From Bryoerythrophyllum caledonicum (Eukaryota > Streptophyta > Bryopsida > Pottiales > Pottiaceae): a stretch of 64,000 nucleotides of DNA. The notes beneath the pieces are model-generated. The model saw only the letters and a program-made list of their open reading frames with translations. It did not search any database and was not told the DNA's origin. Below, piece after piece: positions 1 to 10,318 of the stretch (its first letter is position 1; every line of letters begins with the position of its first letter). The position numbers were made by a program, and so were the translations under genes. The stretch lies in NCBI GenBank assembly GCA_963971425.1, contig OZ020519.1:16012028-16076027 (forward strand), in the 5' to 3' direction.

Positions 1-366
1 GTATATGTGTATAAGTATTTATTTGTGTGTGTAAAATTTGGTATTTATATTTGGTATAATAGCTGGTATAGTAGTTGGAATAGTAGTTGGTATAGTATTT
101 GTATTTTGTATAAAAGACATAGTCTTTAATACATGTTTGATAGACAATATAGTAGTTGGATACTGTATGAGTATACGCATAGCATAAAATGTATTTAGTA
201 CTTGTATAATAAACCATACAATATTCATGTATAGTATTAAAGTATGTAAAAACTTCTACGTATACAGTACTAACGGGATATAGGTATTTCTCTAGAGTAG
301 AGTACCGTATGTAGAGAGTAGTGAATACTAGGTGGTAATTATGTATTACCTTGAGGTCTTTAGTCA

Positions 367-1813
367 TTACATGTTTGGCGGCCTATCTTCGAGTCTAGGT
401 GGCATTCTTCCCTTCATGGCTTGAAATGCAAGCCTCATGGCATTCATGGCTTCCTCCATCTTGTCTAGATGTTCCATCAAAGAGTTATGTAGGGTGTCGG
501 TGTACTTCTTGCTTTCTTCTATCACCTTCTTGTTGTTCTCTTCCAAGGCCTCCTTCAACTCCTTTTTGGTGATGGCAGCGGGGGGCATCTTGTATTTTGA
601 AGGTTGCAACGGTGTTGACCATGGCGGCATTGATGTTGTTAAACCCAAAGGCGTTGGTTTGCTCCTCCGTGGGGGGTTGTGTGCCTTCTAAGCTCTTCCA
701 ATGTGGAGTAAAGTCCACATAGTTGTCTCCAATGTCAAAATGCTTTCTAACAAATTGCTTGTATACGATTGGGTTAGCACATTTCACTTTAGCTTTGCCA
801 TTATGCCTACCACCAATTTCTTTATGGAACCATATGGACTTAATGTTATTTACTCCCATGATCTTTTAGATAGCATTAGTGACATCTTGCACATTCATGA
901 GAAGAGGCAAATGAGAGACGATGAGAGATATAACATCTTTCTTTGCCTTGGTTTTGGGAGTCATGCAACCACTAGTGTAGGTCTTCCTTGCTTTGATGAC
1001 CTCGTGATGGGTGGTGATGTGTTGAAGTTGAATCTTGGAGGCTTGTAGAAGAGTGGTGGCGGCAATAAAGGCATAGGGATCTCCTTCCACCTTAGACACC
1101 TCCGTGATTTCATAGTCTTGGCCTCGCTTGAAGCTATTGATGAGGATGTCCTTGAAAAGTTGGTGGGAGGAGATACCTACTAATCTATCACTTCTCACTT
1201 GTACAAAGAGGTTAGAAGAATAAACAATTTTGGGGTAAGCTTTACATACTTTTCCAATTGTGTTTTGATTATCTATGGTGAGAATGAAAGGCCTAATGCC
1301 TTTTAACATCATGAGAGCGTCGGTTTCGGAGTTGAGTAAGTGTAATTTGAACATCCTGGTCCAAACACCCTTAAGCCCACCCCTCTTGACACTATGACAA
1401 TGGATGTAGATAGGCTCCATAACACCATCTCCTAATTTAATGTCCATGATTTCAAGCCTCTGGTTTATCATTTTGTAAACATCATCATGCAATAAAATGG
1501 AGGAAGGAGGTTCAAAGTGGATAGCCACATGGAAACCATTTGCCAAACCTGTGGCACCATTGACTTTGGTGTTTTGGGGAATCTGGGTGATGTAGTAGTG
1601 TTGCTCCTTGCTTCCTGGCCTTGCAATAGGGTAGTTGAGTTGGAGTGTTCTTGGACAAGCCACCTTTGATATCTTGAACTCCTTTGCCTCATGCTCCTGG
1701 AATCCTCTAGTCATCATGTCTTCCACCTTCTCATAATATAGGAGTTCTTCTAGTCCTTCTTCGATTGCGAGGCGTTCCATATCTTCAAATCCTAGCGAGA
1801 ACTTGAGAGACAT
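367..1813 (-). pseudogene. LINE ORF1 (copy A), frameshifted
   Basis: ORF1 protein of the LINE, beginning MSLKFSLGFEDMERLAIEEG at 1,813 and ending at 367. It aligns along its length with ORF1 of copy B: both share the GFxxMExLAI start, a DMxTRG segment, FHVAIHFExPP, HDDV, KGVWxxxxKLHLL, FEITxVxKVxxDxxAFI-type and HLPxLMNV blocks. The last 90 residues are Lys/Glu-rich and probably form a coiled coil, as in many LINE ORF1 proteins. The frame changes at least twice, near 860 and near 600-650, so the copy is inactive. I recognise neither a zinc knuckle nor a clear RRM; the fold is unknown to me. By analogy with LINEs it should be an RNA-binding chaperone of the retrotransposition particle. Confidence 0.75.
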
Positions 1814-3819
1814 GGTTATTAAATTAAAGGGAGAGGATTGGCTTACCCCTTCTTGAGTGCTTCTGCTCTTCTTGATTGCTTCTGCTCTTCTTGATGCTCC
1901 CTCTCTCCATCTCTATGATCTTTCTTATTCCTTTCTCTTTTAAGTTTAGTGCAGTACTTGCCCCTTCACCATCTATATCCATGTTTTCTTCAAAGTAGAG
2001 GTTTTGTTTAGTGTTGGACATGGTGTTAGCTTTACTTGTTTTCTTGGTTTTCTTAACACTTAATTTTGTAACGGAAAAGAAGAGAGGTGGGAGACGTTCC
2101 TGTTTGGAGAGGCTTACCTGGTCTCGTTGAGGGTGATTCGGAGTTGAGTCGGGGTTGAGTTGGAGTGGAGTGTGATTCGATCATTCTTGAGGTTGGTAGA
2201 CAGGGCGAGTATGTCGCTGCTGATAGTGGAGGGTAGATGAGCTAGGGAGGTAGGTTGTAGTGAGGAGTTTAAGGGTCTGAAAGGAGGAGGGAGGTGGTTG
2301 CTGGATGTACCAGGTCGCTAATGTTGGGTCACTAGAACTGGCCGTTAAGCGTGAGAGAAGGTCGTTGAGTTCTTCTGCACTTTTCCTCTCCTTGTCTCTT
2401 TGTACGCGCCTTCCTTGCCTCCTCATTGTATTGCCCTGTATACTCGCCTTCTCTCCCGCTCGGTTGTGTCTTCCACGCTTGCTCTCTCCGTCTTCTTCGT
2501 CCTGAGTATTTTCTGTGTATCTACGTTTATTGCTCGCATGCTCTTGCTCGGCTGTGTTTTCTGCGTTCGCTCTCTCCATCTTCCTCGACCTGTATATTCT
2601 CTGTGTTTCCTAGTTTGTTGCTTCGTCTACTCTTGCTCGGTTGGGTCTTCCGTGTTTGCTCTCTTCGTCTTCCTTAACCTGTATATTCTCTATGTTTCCT
2701 CATTTGTTGCTCGCCTGCTTTCTTGCTCGGCTGTGTCTTCTTCGCCTGCTCTCTGTGTCTTCCTCGACCTATATTCTTTTCTATGTCTCCTCGTTTGTTG
2801 GTGTTGGGTTGCCAACAATCTATGATTCCCTCCTCCTCTCGCGTTGTAGCGTTCAGGGTTTCTGTCTACACTCTGTGTCTCCTTCGTTCTCTTGCATTCT
2901 TGTGTCCTCGCCTGCTGTATTTGTGTGCTCGTCCTCGTGCGTTCTTGTGTCCTCGCTTCTTGTTTCTGTGTGCTCGTCCTCTTGCATTCTGGGTCCCCGT
3001 CCAACGATGCTCCTCGTCTGGCGTGTTCTGCAAGTGTAACTCTCCTTTCTTTTGTTTCGTCGAGTGAGGCACCTGCACAGCGTAGATATGCTCTCTGCTG
3101 CTCTTCATTTTCTTTGTCGGGTGGTGCTCGTCGTCTTCTTGGATCTGCTCTTTGCTGCTTCTTTTCTTCTTCGTCGGGTGATGCTCTTCGTCTTCCTAGT
3201 CAGGTGAGGCGCTTCTTTTGCTTGGCTAGTCTTCTTTAATTTTCTTGCTTAGTTGTTGTGTTTGATCTTCTATGTGTGGATCCTTGTTTTCGATGCCGAG
3301 GTTCTGGTTTTGGTTCTGCAGGTTGCGATATCATGCTCCTCTCTCAGCCGTGGATTGAGAGGTGCTGGTTCGAGCCTCAAGTGTAGCCTTGCGTACTTGC
3401 AGCGTTTTCTTGTGGGCCTGTAGGACTCTAGGAAGAAATGTGCAACGCTTCCACGTGCTACTGCGGATGTGTAGATCTAGATGTGTGTGCACAAAACTAT
3501 TGTGATCTAGGAATAGGTTATTTTTTGTTTGGTTAGGTTATTTCTATCTCTACTGGTGATCTATGTAATTTGTTGAATTGTATCAAAGAGAAAGTTGTAA
3601 GACAAAGGGTGTTGGTTAATGGAGTGTAATCTACAGATCTAATGCATTAACAGAAAAGATGGAGAGGAGTGAATAACTTTGATAGTACTTATAGAGATAT
3701 GATGCGTTTCTTGTTGTTGAGATACGGGGTGCGCGCTTGCTGCTTTCGCTTGTGGCTTTCTCCAGGGCTGTGTGTACGACTTTTTGAGCTTCGTGTTCCA
3801 TTGTTGTGGGTAATGTAAG
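1814..3819 (-). other. LINE copy A 5' UTR
   Basis: The stretch between ORF1 and the conserved 5' terminus holds short minus-strand ORFs (1,824-2,021 and 2,181-2,579, basic and Glu/Arg-rich). They start with plausible ATGs but have no counterpart I can see in copy B, so I do not call them genes. The long plus-strand ORFs here arise from C/T-rich repeat sequence and are shadows. Confidence 0.5.
2450..2830. repeat. about 90-bp degenerate tandem repeat in LINE 5' UTR
   Basis: About four degenerate copies of a unit near 90 bp, each containing CTTGCTCGG, a GCTCTCT...TCTTC block, CTGTATATTCTCTGTGTTTCC and TTTGTTGCTCG-like sequence. Tandem 5' UTR repeats commonly carry LINE promoters (as in mouse L1 monomers), and copy B has its own repeated 5' UTR at a similar place. 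Confidence 0.65.
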
Positions 3820-4217
3820 ATAAATAATTGGGTCGGGGAGGTGCGGCGACTAATAGAGAGGCCTGCAGATCTAGAAACTAGCCTTCAAATCTGGGGCAGA
3901 TCTTGTCGCTAGAGGTTTGGCTAGATCTATGTGCCAATACTTGCTCCTAAGCTTCTCAAGAAACGCACAGCATAGATCTAGCACTTGCCTTGCGTTCACT
4001 CCTCTAACCCCAACTCTGATGCTTGTCAGCCCTTTCCAACATCGTCTACTTCCCCAGCCTCTCCTTCTCAGATCTAAGATGTGTGGAGAGCTCTCACCAA
4101 GGTCAGCCACCTCTTGGTGCCCACAATCTTGTCTCTGAAAACTTAGTCTCACCTCCCCTAACCATGAATTTCGGAGCTCACTCAGTCTTCATTCTTCCCG
4201 TTAGTATCTTCTAGGCT

Positions 4218-4350
4218 GCTAACTGATCGTTTTACTAACCTCTAAATTGTTCTAATAGAAAATCCGATAATGGCTGCAATTTGAACTCCTGTATATCCTC
4301 CCTCACTCAAACCTATAATGCGAGCACGAATTTCATTTGAAATTGCCATT
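4218..4350 (-). pseudogene. Tc1/mariner transposase N-terminal fragment
   Basis: Read on the minus strand from ATG at 4,350, this encodes MAISNEIRARIIGLSEGGYT followed by GVQIAAIIGFSIRTI, a stop, then RLVKR. It is the first helix-turn-helix of a Tc1-family transposase (IIGLxEGG, QIAxxIGxS, RTIxRLVKR). The frame has one stop and the rest of the gene is cut off by the 5' end of LINE copy A. It is a different lineage from the two larger Tc1-type elements in the window. Confidence 0.6.
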
Positions 4351-4723
4351 CTTGACTATTTTTTATGATGTTGATACGGTACTTAACGCTCATCAACAAG
4401 TAGTCAATATAACACTCAACCTATGGCATTTGGATAATATAGATCAGTAAACACAAAGGACTGAGCCCATCGCATGTGCACTAAGTAAATCAGTCAACAA
4501 CAAAATACTCACACTAGCATGTGCATCAATTGAGTGCACCAGAAAATTCTCTTGGACATACTCATGTCACATATGATTTGTCGACACTCGGTAAACCAGT
4601 TAGCAACACTCAACCAAAAAAATGATGTGTCCACTCAATGAATCAGCCCATATGTGATATGTCCACTCAATCAGTCAACAACACTCAGCCCATATAGCAA
4701 TAATGCTATGCTCCTTGGTATTA
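4351..4723. other. gene-free stretch with short imperfect repeats
   Basis: No coding signal. It contains loosely repeated phrases such as CACTCAATCAGTCAACAAC and GTGTCCACTCAAT, a degenerate minisatellite. Confidence 0.4.
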
Positions 4724-5594
4724 AACCCTAAAAGACAAATTGTACCTACGGGGTACAAATTGATTTTGGGCAGGTTCCTTAAAATCCATTTTTGAAGATC
4801 ACTTCTTGAAATTTTTAGCGAGAATATAAATGTGGGTTATCTTTGCAAGGATTTTTTTAATTTTTTGGGGGGATTTATAGAAAAAAAGTTATGGTGCTTC
4901 AAACATAAGAAGCATATTCCTTTTGGCAGCTAGGCCTGATACTGTAGAGATGAATAGTACTGCTCTAGAGTTGACAATTGCACTTTTGTGAGGCGGGTAG
5001 TAGTGAAGGAAAGTTCTTGGCAGCCTTCATTGTTTTCACTTTAAAATGCATAGAATTTAAGGATTGAAAAAAAAACTCTACAGTTAAAGTAAGTCATGAG
5101 AATTCTATTCACCATTTGGATTTTAGTTCCAACAATCATTTCTCTATCTCTATTTTTTTTTAAAAATTGATTTCCTGAGTAAAGAGCCACTTTCTATATC
5201 CCTATTCATTGTAGGTCAATTTTACTTATCGTAAACACCTCCATCACTTGTGGTTTTTGGCGTGCAATGACCTAAGACAAGGTAGAACATAGATCCATTG
5301 AGTTTATGCAATGTGTTGTGGAAGAATATGCCATTATCCTGAGCCAAAGTACATTGGCCTTGTTTGGGCACGGTGGAAAGAAACAATTTTGCACTCTTCA
5401 GATGCATATATCTTTCAATCCGTATGGTCAAAGTTTACAAAAATTCTAGGGTGTCTTCTTGTAGTAGTTAGCTTAAAGATACAACAATTAAAAATAGTAT
5501 AATATTGTTTGAATAAGTCTAATATATCTCATCTCAAAGTGGCAGGTTTGGGGTGGTTTTGGTGAAGCACAAGGCCCGGTCCCTTAGGGGGTAA
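4724..5594. mobile_element. TTA-flanked non-autonomous element, copy 1
   Basis: Bounded on the left by TTA then AACCCTAAAAGAC and on the right by GGTCCCTTAGGGGG, an inverted pair matching the ends of three other elements here (8,735-9,645; 18,168-34,388; 62,501-63,312). The 3-bp TTA target and size near 0.8-0.9 kb fit a non-autonomous PIF/Harbinger-type element. Its interior (about 4,980-5,440) is roughly 80% similar to 48,340-48,740. It encodes nothing. Confidence 0.55.
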
Positions 5595-6016
5595 TTAAGA
5601 CATGATATTCATGAATCATGATTCATGATGTCCATGCATTTTGCTCTGTTTCAATCCTCATTAGTACTTTCGGAAAATTTGAGATGCTTAAATATAATTA
5701 AAATTTAAACAATTTAGTAAATAAGATGGAATAATAAAACTTGCATTTTCAAACATCCAATATTTTTATTTCCCATGGAATATATTCCATATCTAATACC
5801 GACCTTCCTTGGGTTTTTTTTTCATGTGGTGACTGTAAAATAGAGTTGTTTCACAGAACAATGTAGTCATTATATTAGAACATATGCTACATGTCACCCT
5901 TAAACGTTAGAACAATGTATTCCACATGTATAGTGTTTTTTTAAACATGATAATATTAGGATAATTGAAATGACCATCAAACTAAAGAATTTAGTTAATA
6001 TTTATGTCTACAGTGA
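5595..6016. other. AT-rich stretch without a gene
   Basis: I see no coding, RNA or repeat structure beyond simple AT-rich sequence. A splice-acceptor-like TTTATGTCTACAG ends just before the ORF at 6,017. Confidence 0.4.
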
Positions 6017-6490
6017 ATGCTCTTTTCTATGAACTTGAAAACCGATTCTACACTATTTTATAAGTTGTGTAGGTGTACCACATGGTGTGACCAAGGGTTC
6101 TACTTCAAAAATGTTGATATTCAAGAGTTGAGTGATGATAAGAAAGAGTCTAGACCTGGAGTAGCTTCCAAACTAGACACTTCAAGTGGTCTATCCTCTC
6201 CTCGATCAAAAGCAACACAACAACCACATGCTCTTGGCCAAGTGAATAGGAGTATTGAAAAGCGGAAGAGAAAGGGGTCTACTGGTGATCAATTCATTGT
6301 GCTGGCCATCAATAATTTTTTTGATGGAATTATTCATATTGAAAAACACAAGCTGTAGAAAGTTCTAAATAATGAAGCATGATCTAAAGAAATGATCTTC
6401 CAAGGACATTTGCAGGCATATAGGGAGATGTGAGAAGGACAATTGCATATCAATGCCTTGTTTGTAGAGGCCTTGGAGAGCAAAGACCTA
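6017..6490 (+). pseudogene. Harbinger-type accessory ORF remnant (possible)
   Basis: A 113-residue ORF (6,017-6,358) with a Ser/Pro-rich stretch followed by a basic KRKRKG run and a helical tail. In-frame coding-like sequence continues after the stop as LNNEA, KEMIFQGHLQAYREM and LFVEALESKDLDL. The layout resembles the C-terminal part of the Myb/SANT or NAM-associated proteins carried by plant PIF/Harbinger elements, and a Harbinger transposase remnant lies just downstream on the other strand. It has at least two stops and may be only the last exon. Confidence 0.35.
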
Positions 6491-6959
6491 GACCTACCCT
6501 CACCTTAAGTGTTGTTACAAAAGGTTCAAGGAAATATGAGTGGGGTGAGCTTGTTTTTACCTAGGGTTGTTGTAAATATGAATTTTACTTTGATCTCTTT
6601 TGTAAAATCCTTTACAATGTCTAATTCATACATGAATTCACATGTGTGTGTATTTGGAAAAAATCATTTACATTTCATACCGTATTTGAAAATTGTTTTT
6701 GTTTCTGAATGTTTTGGAAGAAAAAAATTATTTCAAGAGTTCATACAATATTGTAGTTTGATCATCAGGATTCTCAAGAATTTTCTGTTTAGTTAACTTC
6801 TCTCTCAAAAGCTTCACCTTTGGCTTTGGCTCTCTCTACTTCTCAAACAACTAGGAGTCTAACTTCTCAAATCCTTGCACATGATTCATGTAACATACTC
6901 TAATACTCCATGGCCCCAAAAAATTGCGTAGCTCATTATAGTTATGTAACCATTAACAT

Positions 6960-7450
6960 GATACGGTGATTCTTGCCGCTCTATCAACTCTAGAATTAAA
7001 GATCTTCACAATACGCCATGTATTTCTCAGAGATCCAAGCGTTACTACTATAACAACTCTTCCCAATTTCATAGCACTATCAAATTTCTTCTTGTCACAA
7101 ATTATGTTTACACACTTGCAAATGGTGGATACTCCAACCTTGAAACAATCAACAAGATGATCAGGAGAAGAACCATGTGCAAGCCTGTAGAGTACCTCAA
7201 CAAAAACTTCCTAATTTCTAATTGGGGCCAAACAAAGTTTATAATTTATGAGTGCAAATAAGGTGTCATCCTATCAACCAATTCAGCAAATGCTTTTGGG
7301 CTCACTCTATGGAACTTCATGTATTTTTCATAATGCATGTCCGGTGGTGTTCTTTCAACAATGAGTTTATTGTAATTCCATAATGTTTCTTGTCTAGGTC
7401 AATCCAAAACATCCTTGGAGCATAATTCTTCCTTGTGGATGTTTACGACA
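6960..7450 (-). pseudogene. PIF/Harbinger transposase remnant (ALP1-like DDE)
   Basis: On the minus strand the sequence at 7,320-7,261 reads MKFHRVSPKAFAELVDRMTP, and 7,200-6,990 in a shifted frame reads LYRLAHGSSPDHLVDCFKVG followed by VSTICKCVNIICD. These match the N-terminal half of PIF/Harbinger transposases (FxxLVxxLxP, LYRLAxGSS, FxVGxSTVxKxVxxxC). There is a stop after YLHS and at least one frameshift, and the catalytic DDE half is not recognisable. It is an old fossil. Confidence 0.6.
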
Positions 7451-7559
7451 AAAGAGGAAGATAATAAAGGCCACTCCTAGACTCCAAAATTGCCTTCAAC
7501 CCTATTCTTGAAACTTCTGAAATTGTCCAATGTCAATGTGGGATTGCCCAATGTTATTG

Positions 7560-7796
7560 ACAAACATCTACACAATCACAACGTACCGTAGAAAGAACGG
7601 TCCATTGTTGCTTCAAAGGCATCTACATTGAAAAATAAGGAACAACACTTGATTGTAAACTTTAAAAAAATTACAAAACATTCAAAATATCTGCGAAGCA
7701 GGTTTTGAAAATGCACTCAAAATGCCTAACGTATTTATCAAGACATGTGATACACATTAAACAATTATATCCAAAAAAACATATCACATACAGAAG
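7560..7796. other. gene-free stretch
   Basis: AT-rich sequence with no coding or structural signal that I can support. Confidence 0.4.
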
Positions 7797-7870
7797 AAGA
7801 ACTCTGGTTCTTGTGATGGGCCCGGAGTGAATAAAGTGTCTGTTCGTTCCACCACTAAGCCAATGTCCAT
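7797..7870 (-). mobile_element. 5'-truncated LINE 3' tail (copy C)
   Basis: On the minus strand this reads CTTAGTGGTGGAACGAACAG then ACACTTTATTCACTCCGGGC, ending in GTTCTTCTTC. The same block is the 3' terminus of LINE copy B (46,830-46,895: CTTAGTAGTGGAACGAACAG, ACACTCTATTCACGCCGG, ending GTTCTTC). It is the conserved 3' end of the family, probably the part its reverse transcriptase recognises. The copy's upstream extent is unclear. Confidence 0.5.
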
Positions 7871-8212
7871 ATTACATACATATATACATACATACTAAGT
7901 GCACCATATAGCCACCGGAAGTTACACCTCTCTATTTCCTTCACCACAAACTAGAAATCAAGGAAAATATTCAAATTATTGCAAGAGGCTAGGGATAAAA
8001 GCAAGGCAAAATGAGATTAATCAACGTGCTTCTAGAAACCAATGATTGCGGGAGGGGTGGTAAACAACGGAGAAAACTCTTTACCTCTTGGCATGCGTAC
8101 GCATGCATGTGCGTACGTCTGCTATCATTACATATGTCACACCTTGCAATCAACCCTTATACACCAATACCCACACACATCTTTTGACAACGTACCTTTG
8201 CCAATGCAACCA
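7871..8212. other. gene-free stretch
   Basis: Contains a short TACATACA/TATATACA microsatellite near 7,875-7,900 and a GCGTACG-type alternation near 8,093-8,118. No gene is visible. Confidence 0.4.
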
Positions 8213-9678
8213 CTAAGGTAGAGGCACCCAATTCCAATTGGCCATCCAATTCCAATCAACAGAGTATACATGGAATGGTGCATGAAAATGGCAAATGCAT
8301 GAAATGGTACATGAAGCAACCGAAAACCAATAACTCAAAATCTGAAAACTGTAGTCATTATCGGCATTGGGTCATGAAGTGTGCAATTTTGAGTTGCTCC
8401 ACCTCAATTAAGCTCTCATTGGTGGCCTTGCCTCAAAAGTCAAACAAGGCCGACTGACATTGCGTACCTCCATGAATTGGTTATCCATGGCATGTCTTCT
8501 CTCTTTTTACTCACTCTTACGTATTGGCATTGGGCAAAGGAGGGCACCAAATCTCACCTACTCTGTAGTTTGGTTATGGTCTCTCGTGGTTTTTGGGCTT
8601 TTAAATTCTATATCAATTGCAAATCTTTGAGATTAAATTTGAAAAGAACATTTGTTGAGTTTCATTCCTAATTTTGCACCTTTCTACGTAAATGTTTTTG
8701 ACATAAAATGTCATTTGAGTCCCCAATTGCCTTAACCCCTAAGGTACAGTGACAGTTTCACACCAAATACACTTCAAATTGTTGGATTCTAGTGCAATGA
8801 AAAAGAAGGAAACAAAAAACTCCGATTGCTAGTTTTGACCGTAGGATCTTAAATAAGACTTATTAAATAACACACTCAAAATTTCATAAACTTTGATCGC
8901 ACGGATTGAAAGATTATAGTGTTTAAAGTTAAACAAAAGGTTCAATTTCCTCCCTACGTTCAGTGGATCAGCGGACTTTGACTTCACTTGGTGTCAAACT
9001 TTCAAAAGTTTCAAAAGTTTCAAGGTTCAAATTCATTGCCTTCGTGTTAAGCATGATGTAAGTTCCTTAAACACCATTTTTTAGAGGTAGAGGAGGGGAG
9101 TAGCATATTCAAAACAACTGTGCAAGGAGTGGAGGTTCAAAAATTGCCAATTTTAATTTTAATTTTTTGTGGACTTAATATGTTTAAGATCGTAAATGGT
9201 CAATAAAAAGATTCACACTACATTATGTATTGGGAAAAAAAATAAAAAAATGTGAAAAGAATATTTTTTTTGGGTACCTTGCCTGACAATGTGTGAAAAT
9301 GTTTGACTTGGGTGAATATGTTATTTTTCACTAAAGACAAGAGCTTTTTTTTGACAATGTGAAGGGAAAAAATATTACTTGTTAGTACTGTAAATCTCAC
9401 ACTCAATAGAGTGTCCTAGCAAAAGCTTTTGGAGGTGCCCAAAGTGCCCGCTCTACCCATTTGAAATTCAAAACCCTATAACTTTTTCATTACATGTCGG
9501 ATTTAGATAAAAATTGTTCTCCCACTGAGGTCTTAGTAATTTCCTTCTACAGTAAAAATTTCATACATGAATGTTGAAAATTGACACCATAGGAACTTGA
9601 CCGACCTTTCAAAAAGCCCATTATTTTCACTTGGTCCTTTAGGGGTTAAGTGATCGGAGGTGGGTGCCTCTACCTTAG
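8213..9678. mobile_element. composite inverted-repeat element with nested insertion
   Basis: It begins CTAAGGTAGAGGCACCCA and ends TGGGTGCCTCTACCTTAG, a perfect inverted pair. A second, opposite-facing pair of the same ends lies at about 10,257 and 17,733, and another end at about 57,155. The outer element is interrupted by the TTA-flanked element at 8,735-9,645. An inverted, rearranged copy occupies 16,788-17,733 and its paralogue 56,212-57,160. No ORF of note. Confidence 0.6.
8735..9645. mobile_element. TTA-flanked non-autonomous element, copy 2
   Basis: Left end TTA|ACCCCTAAGGTAC, right end GGTCCTTTAGGGG|TTA, 911 bp. Its ends match those of the elements at 18,168-34,388 and 62,501-63,312 and its interior matches the former closely, for example the GTTGGATTCTAGTGCAATGA block. 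The TTA target is the PIF/Harbinger signature. No transposase is encoded. Confidence 0.7.
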
Positions 9679-9728
9679 TTGGCTCACAATTTGCTCTTTA
9701 TCGCCCAAACACACGGATTTGCCTAAAT

Positions 9729-9983
9729 ACCCTGGTCGAGCGTTGCAGCAAGCCTCAGGCTTGGAAGGGTGGAAGAGGGTAGGGACAAAACCGGCCCCTA
9801 TTTTTTTTTTGGTTAGAGGGGGCCCTATTTGATCAAAGTGGGGGCCACCGAGGGTAACTTGAGGCCGCAGGCCCCGAATTTGGCAAAAAATATTCCAAAA
9901 AAAGCCTCTGGAGCCCTGAAAGTTAAAAGGCTTGAATAATGGACCACCCAAGGCTAAGGCTTGCTACAACGATCGACCAGGGT
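9729..9983. mobile_element. 255-bp MITE with about 35-bp inverted ends
   Basis: Left end ACCCTGGTCGAGCGTTG followed by CAGCAAGCCTCAGGCTTGG; the right end, reverse complemented, is ACCCTGGTCGATCGTTG followed by TAGCAAGCCTTAGCCTTGG. It is flanked by AAAT on both sides, a likely 4-5 bp target duplication. It is non-coding and GC-rich inside, unlike its surroundings. The superfamily is uncertain. Confidence 0.65.
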
Positions 9984-10318
9984 AAATGGGGAGATCCCAA
10001 ACACACAAGTTGGTGGAATGTTAGCTAGGCTAGCTACTACTATTGCCCTGCATCTAGGTCATACTCAACCAACCCATATGGTGCTGCTGCCCACCTCCAA
10101 AATAGCTGTCGTGTACACCATATGCCTCCCACGTGCCATCCATCCATGTGTGGAACCCTCAATAGTCTCTTATCCATACGAAGCTACAGCCCCACATACC
10201 CCACCACTCTTGAATACAACAATATTAAGTAGAAGTGGTGGTGCAAGAGTTTGCACACTAAGGTAGAGGCACCCAATTCCAATCACTAAAGCCAGTTTGG
10301 GACTCAAATGACATTGTA
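9984..10318. other. gene-free stretch
   Basis: No coding signal. It contains one GGTAGAGGCACCCAATTCC end at about 10,261 in the same orientation as the one at 8,217. Confidence 0.4.

Larger units (their letters stand above)
1..4205 (-). mobile_element. LINE copy A, 5' part, running off the left edge
   Basis: This is the 5' portion of a non-LTR retrotransposon read on the minus strand. Its extreme 5' end (about 3,820-4,205) is the reverse complement of the 5' end of LINE copy B (34,700-35,090), and its ORF1 (367-1,813) is homologous to ORF1 of copy B. Below position 367 the minus strand becomes rich in A and C, like the ORF2 leader of copy B, so ORF2 should lie left of the window. The 5' end interrupts a Tc1-type transposase fragment at about 4,205-4,218. 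The target duplication cannot be seen because the 3' end is missing. The two copies are clearly diverged in sequence, so this is not a recent sister of copy B. Confidence 0.8.

Noticed and set aside
2305-3239. Cluster of overlapping plus-strand ORFs rich in Ser, Leu, Cys and Val
   Set aside because: They come from C/T-rich repeats in the LINE 5' UTR, overlap in all frames and have no domain.
4980-5440. Part of a fourth CA tandem unit
   Set aside because: Its similarity to 48,340-48,740 is only about 80% and it lies inside a TTA-flanked element, so it is a shared repeat and not a unit boundary.
6509-6796. 95-residue ORF downstream of the Harbinger fossil
   Set aside because: Phe/Ile-rich AT sequence with no domain, overlapping the region between two transposon remnants.
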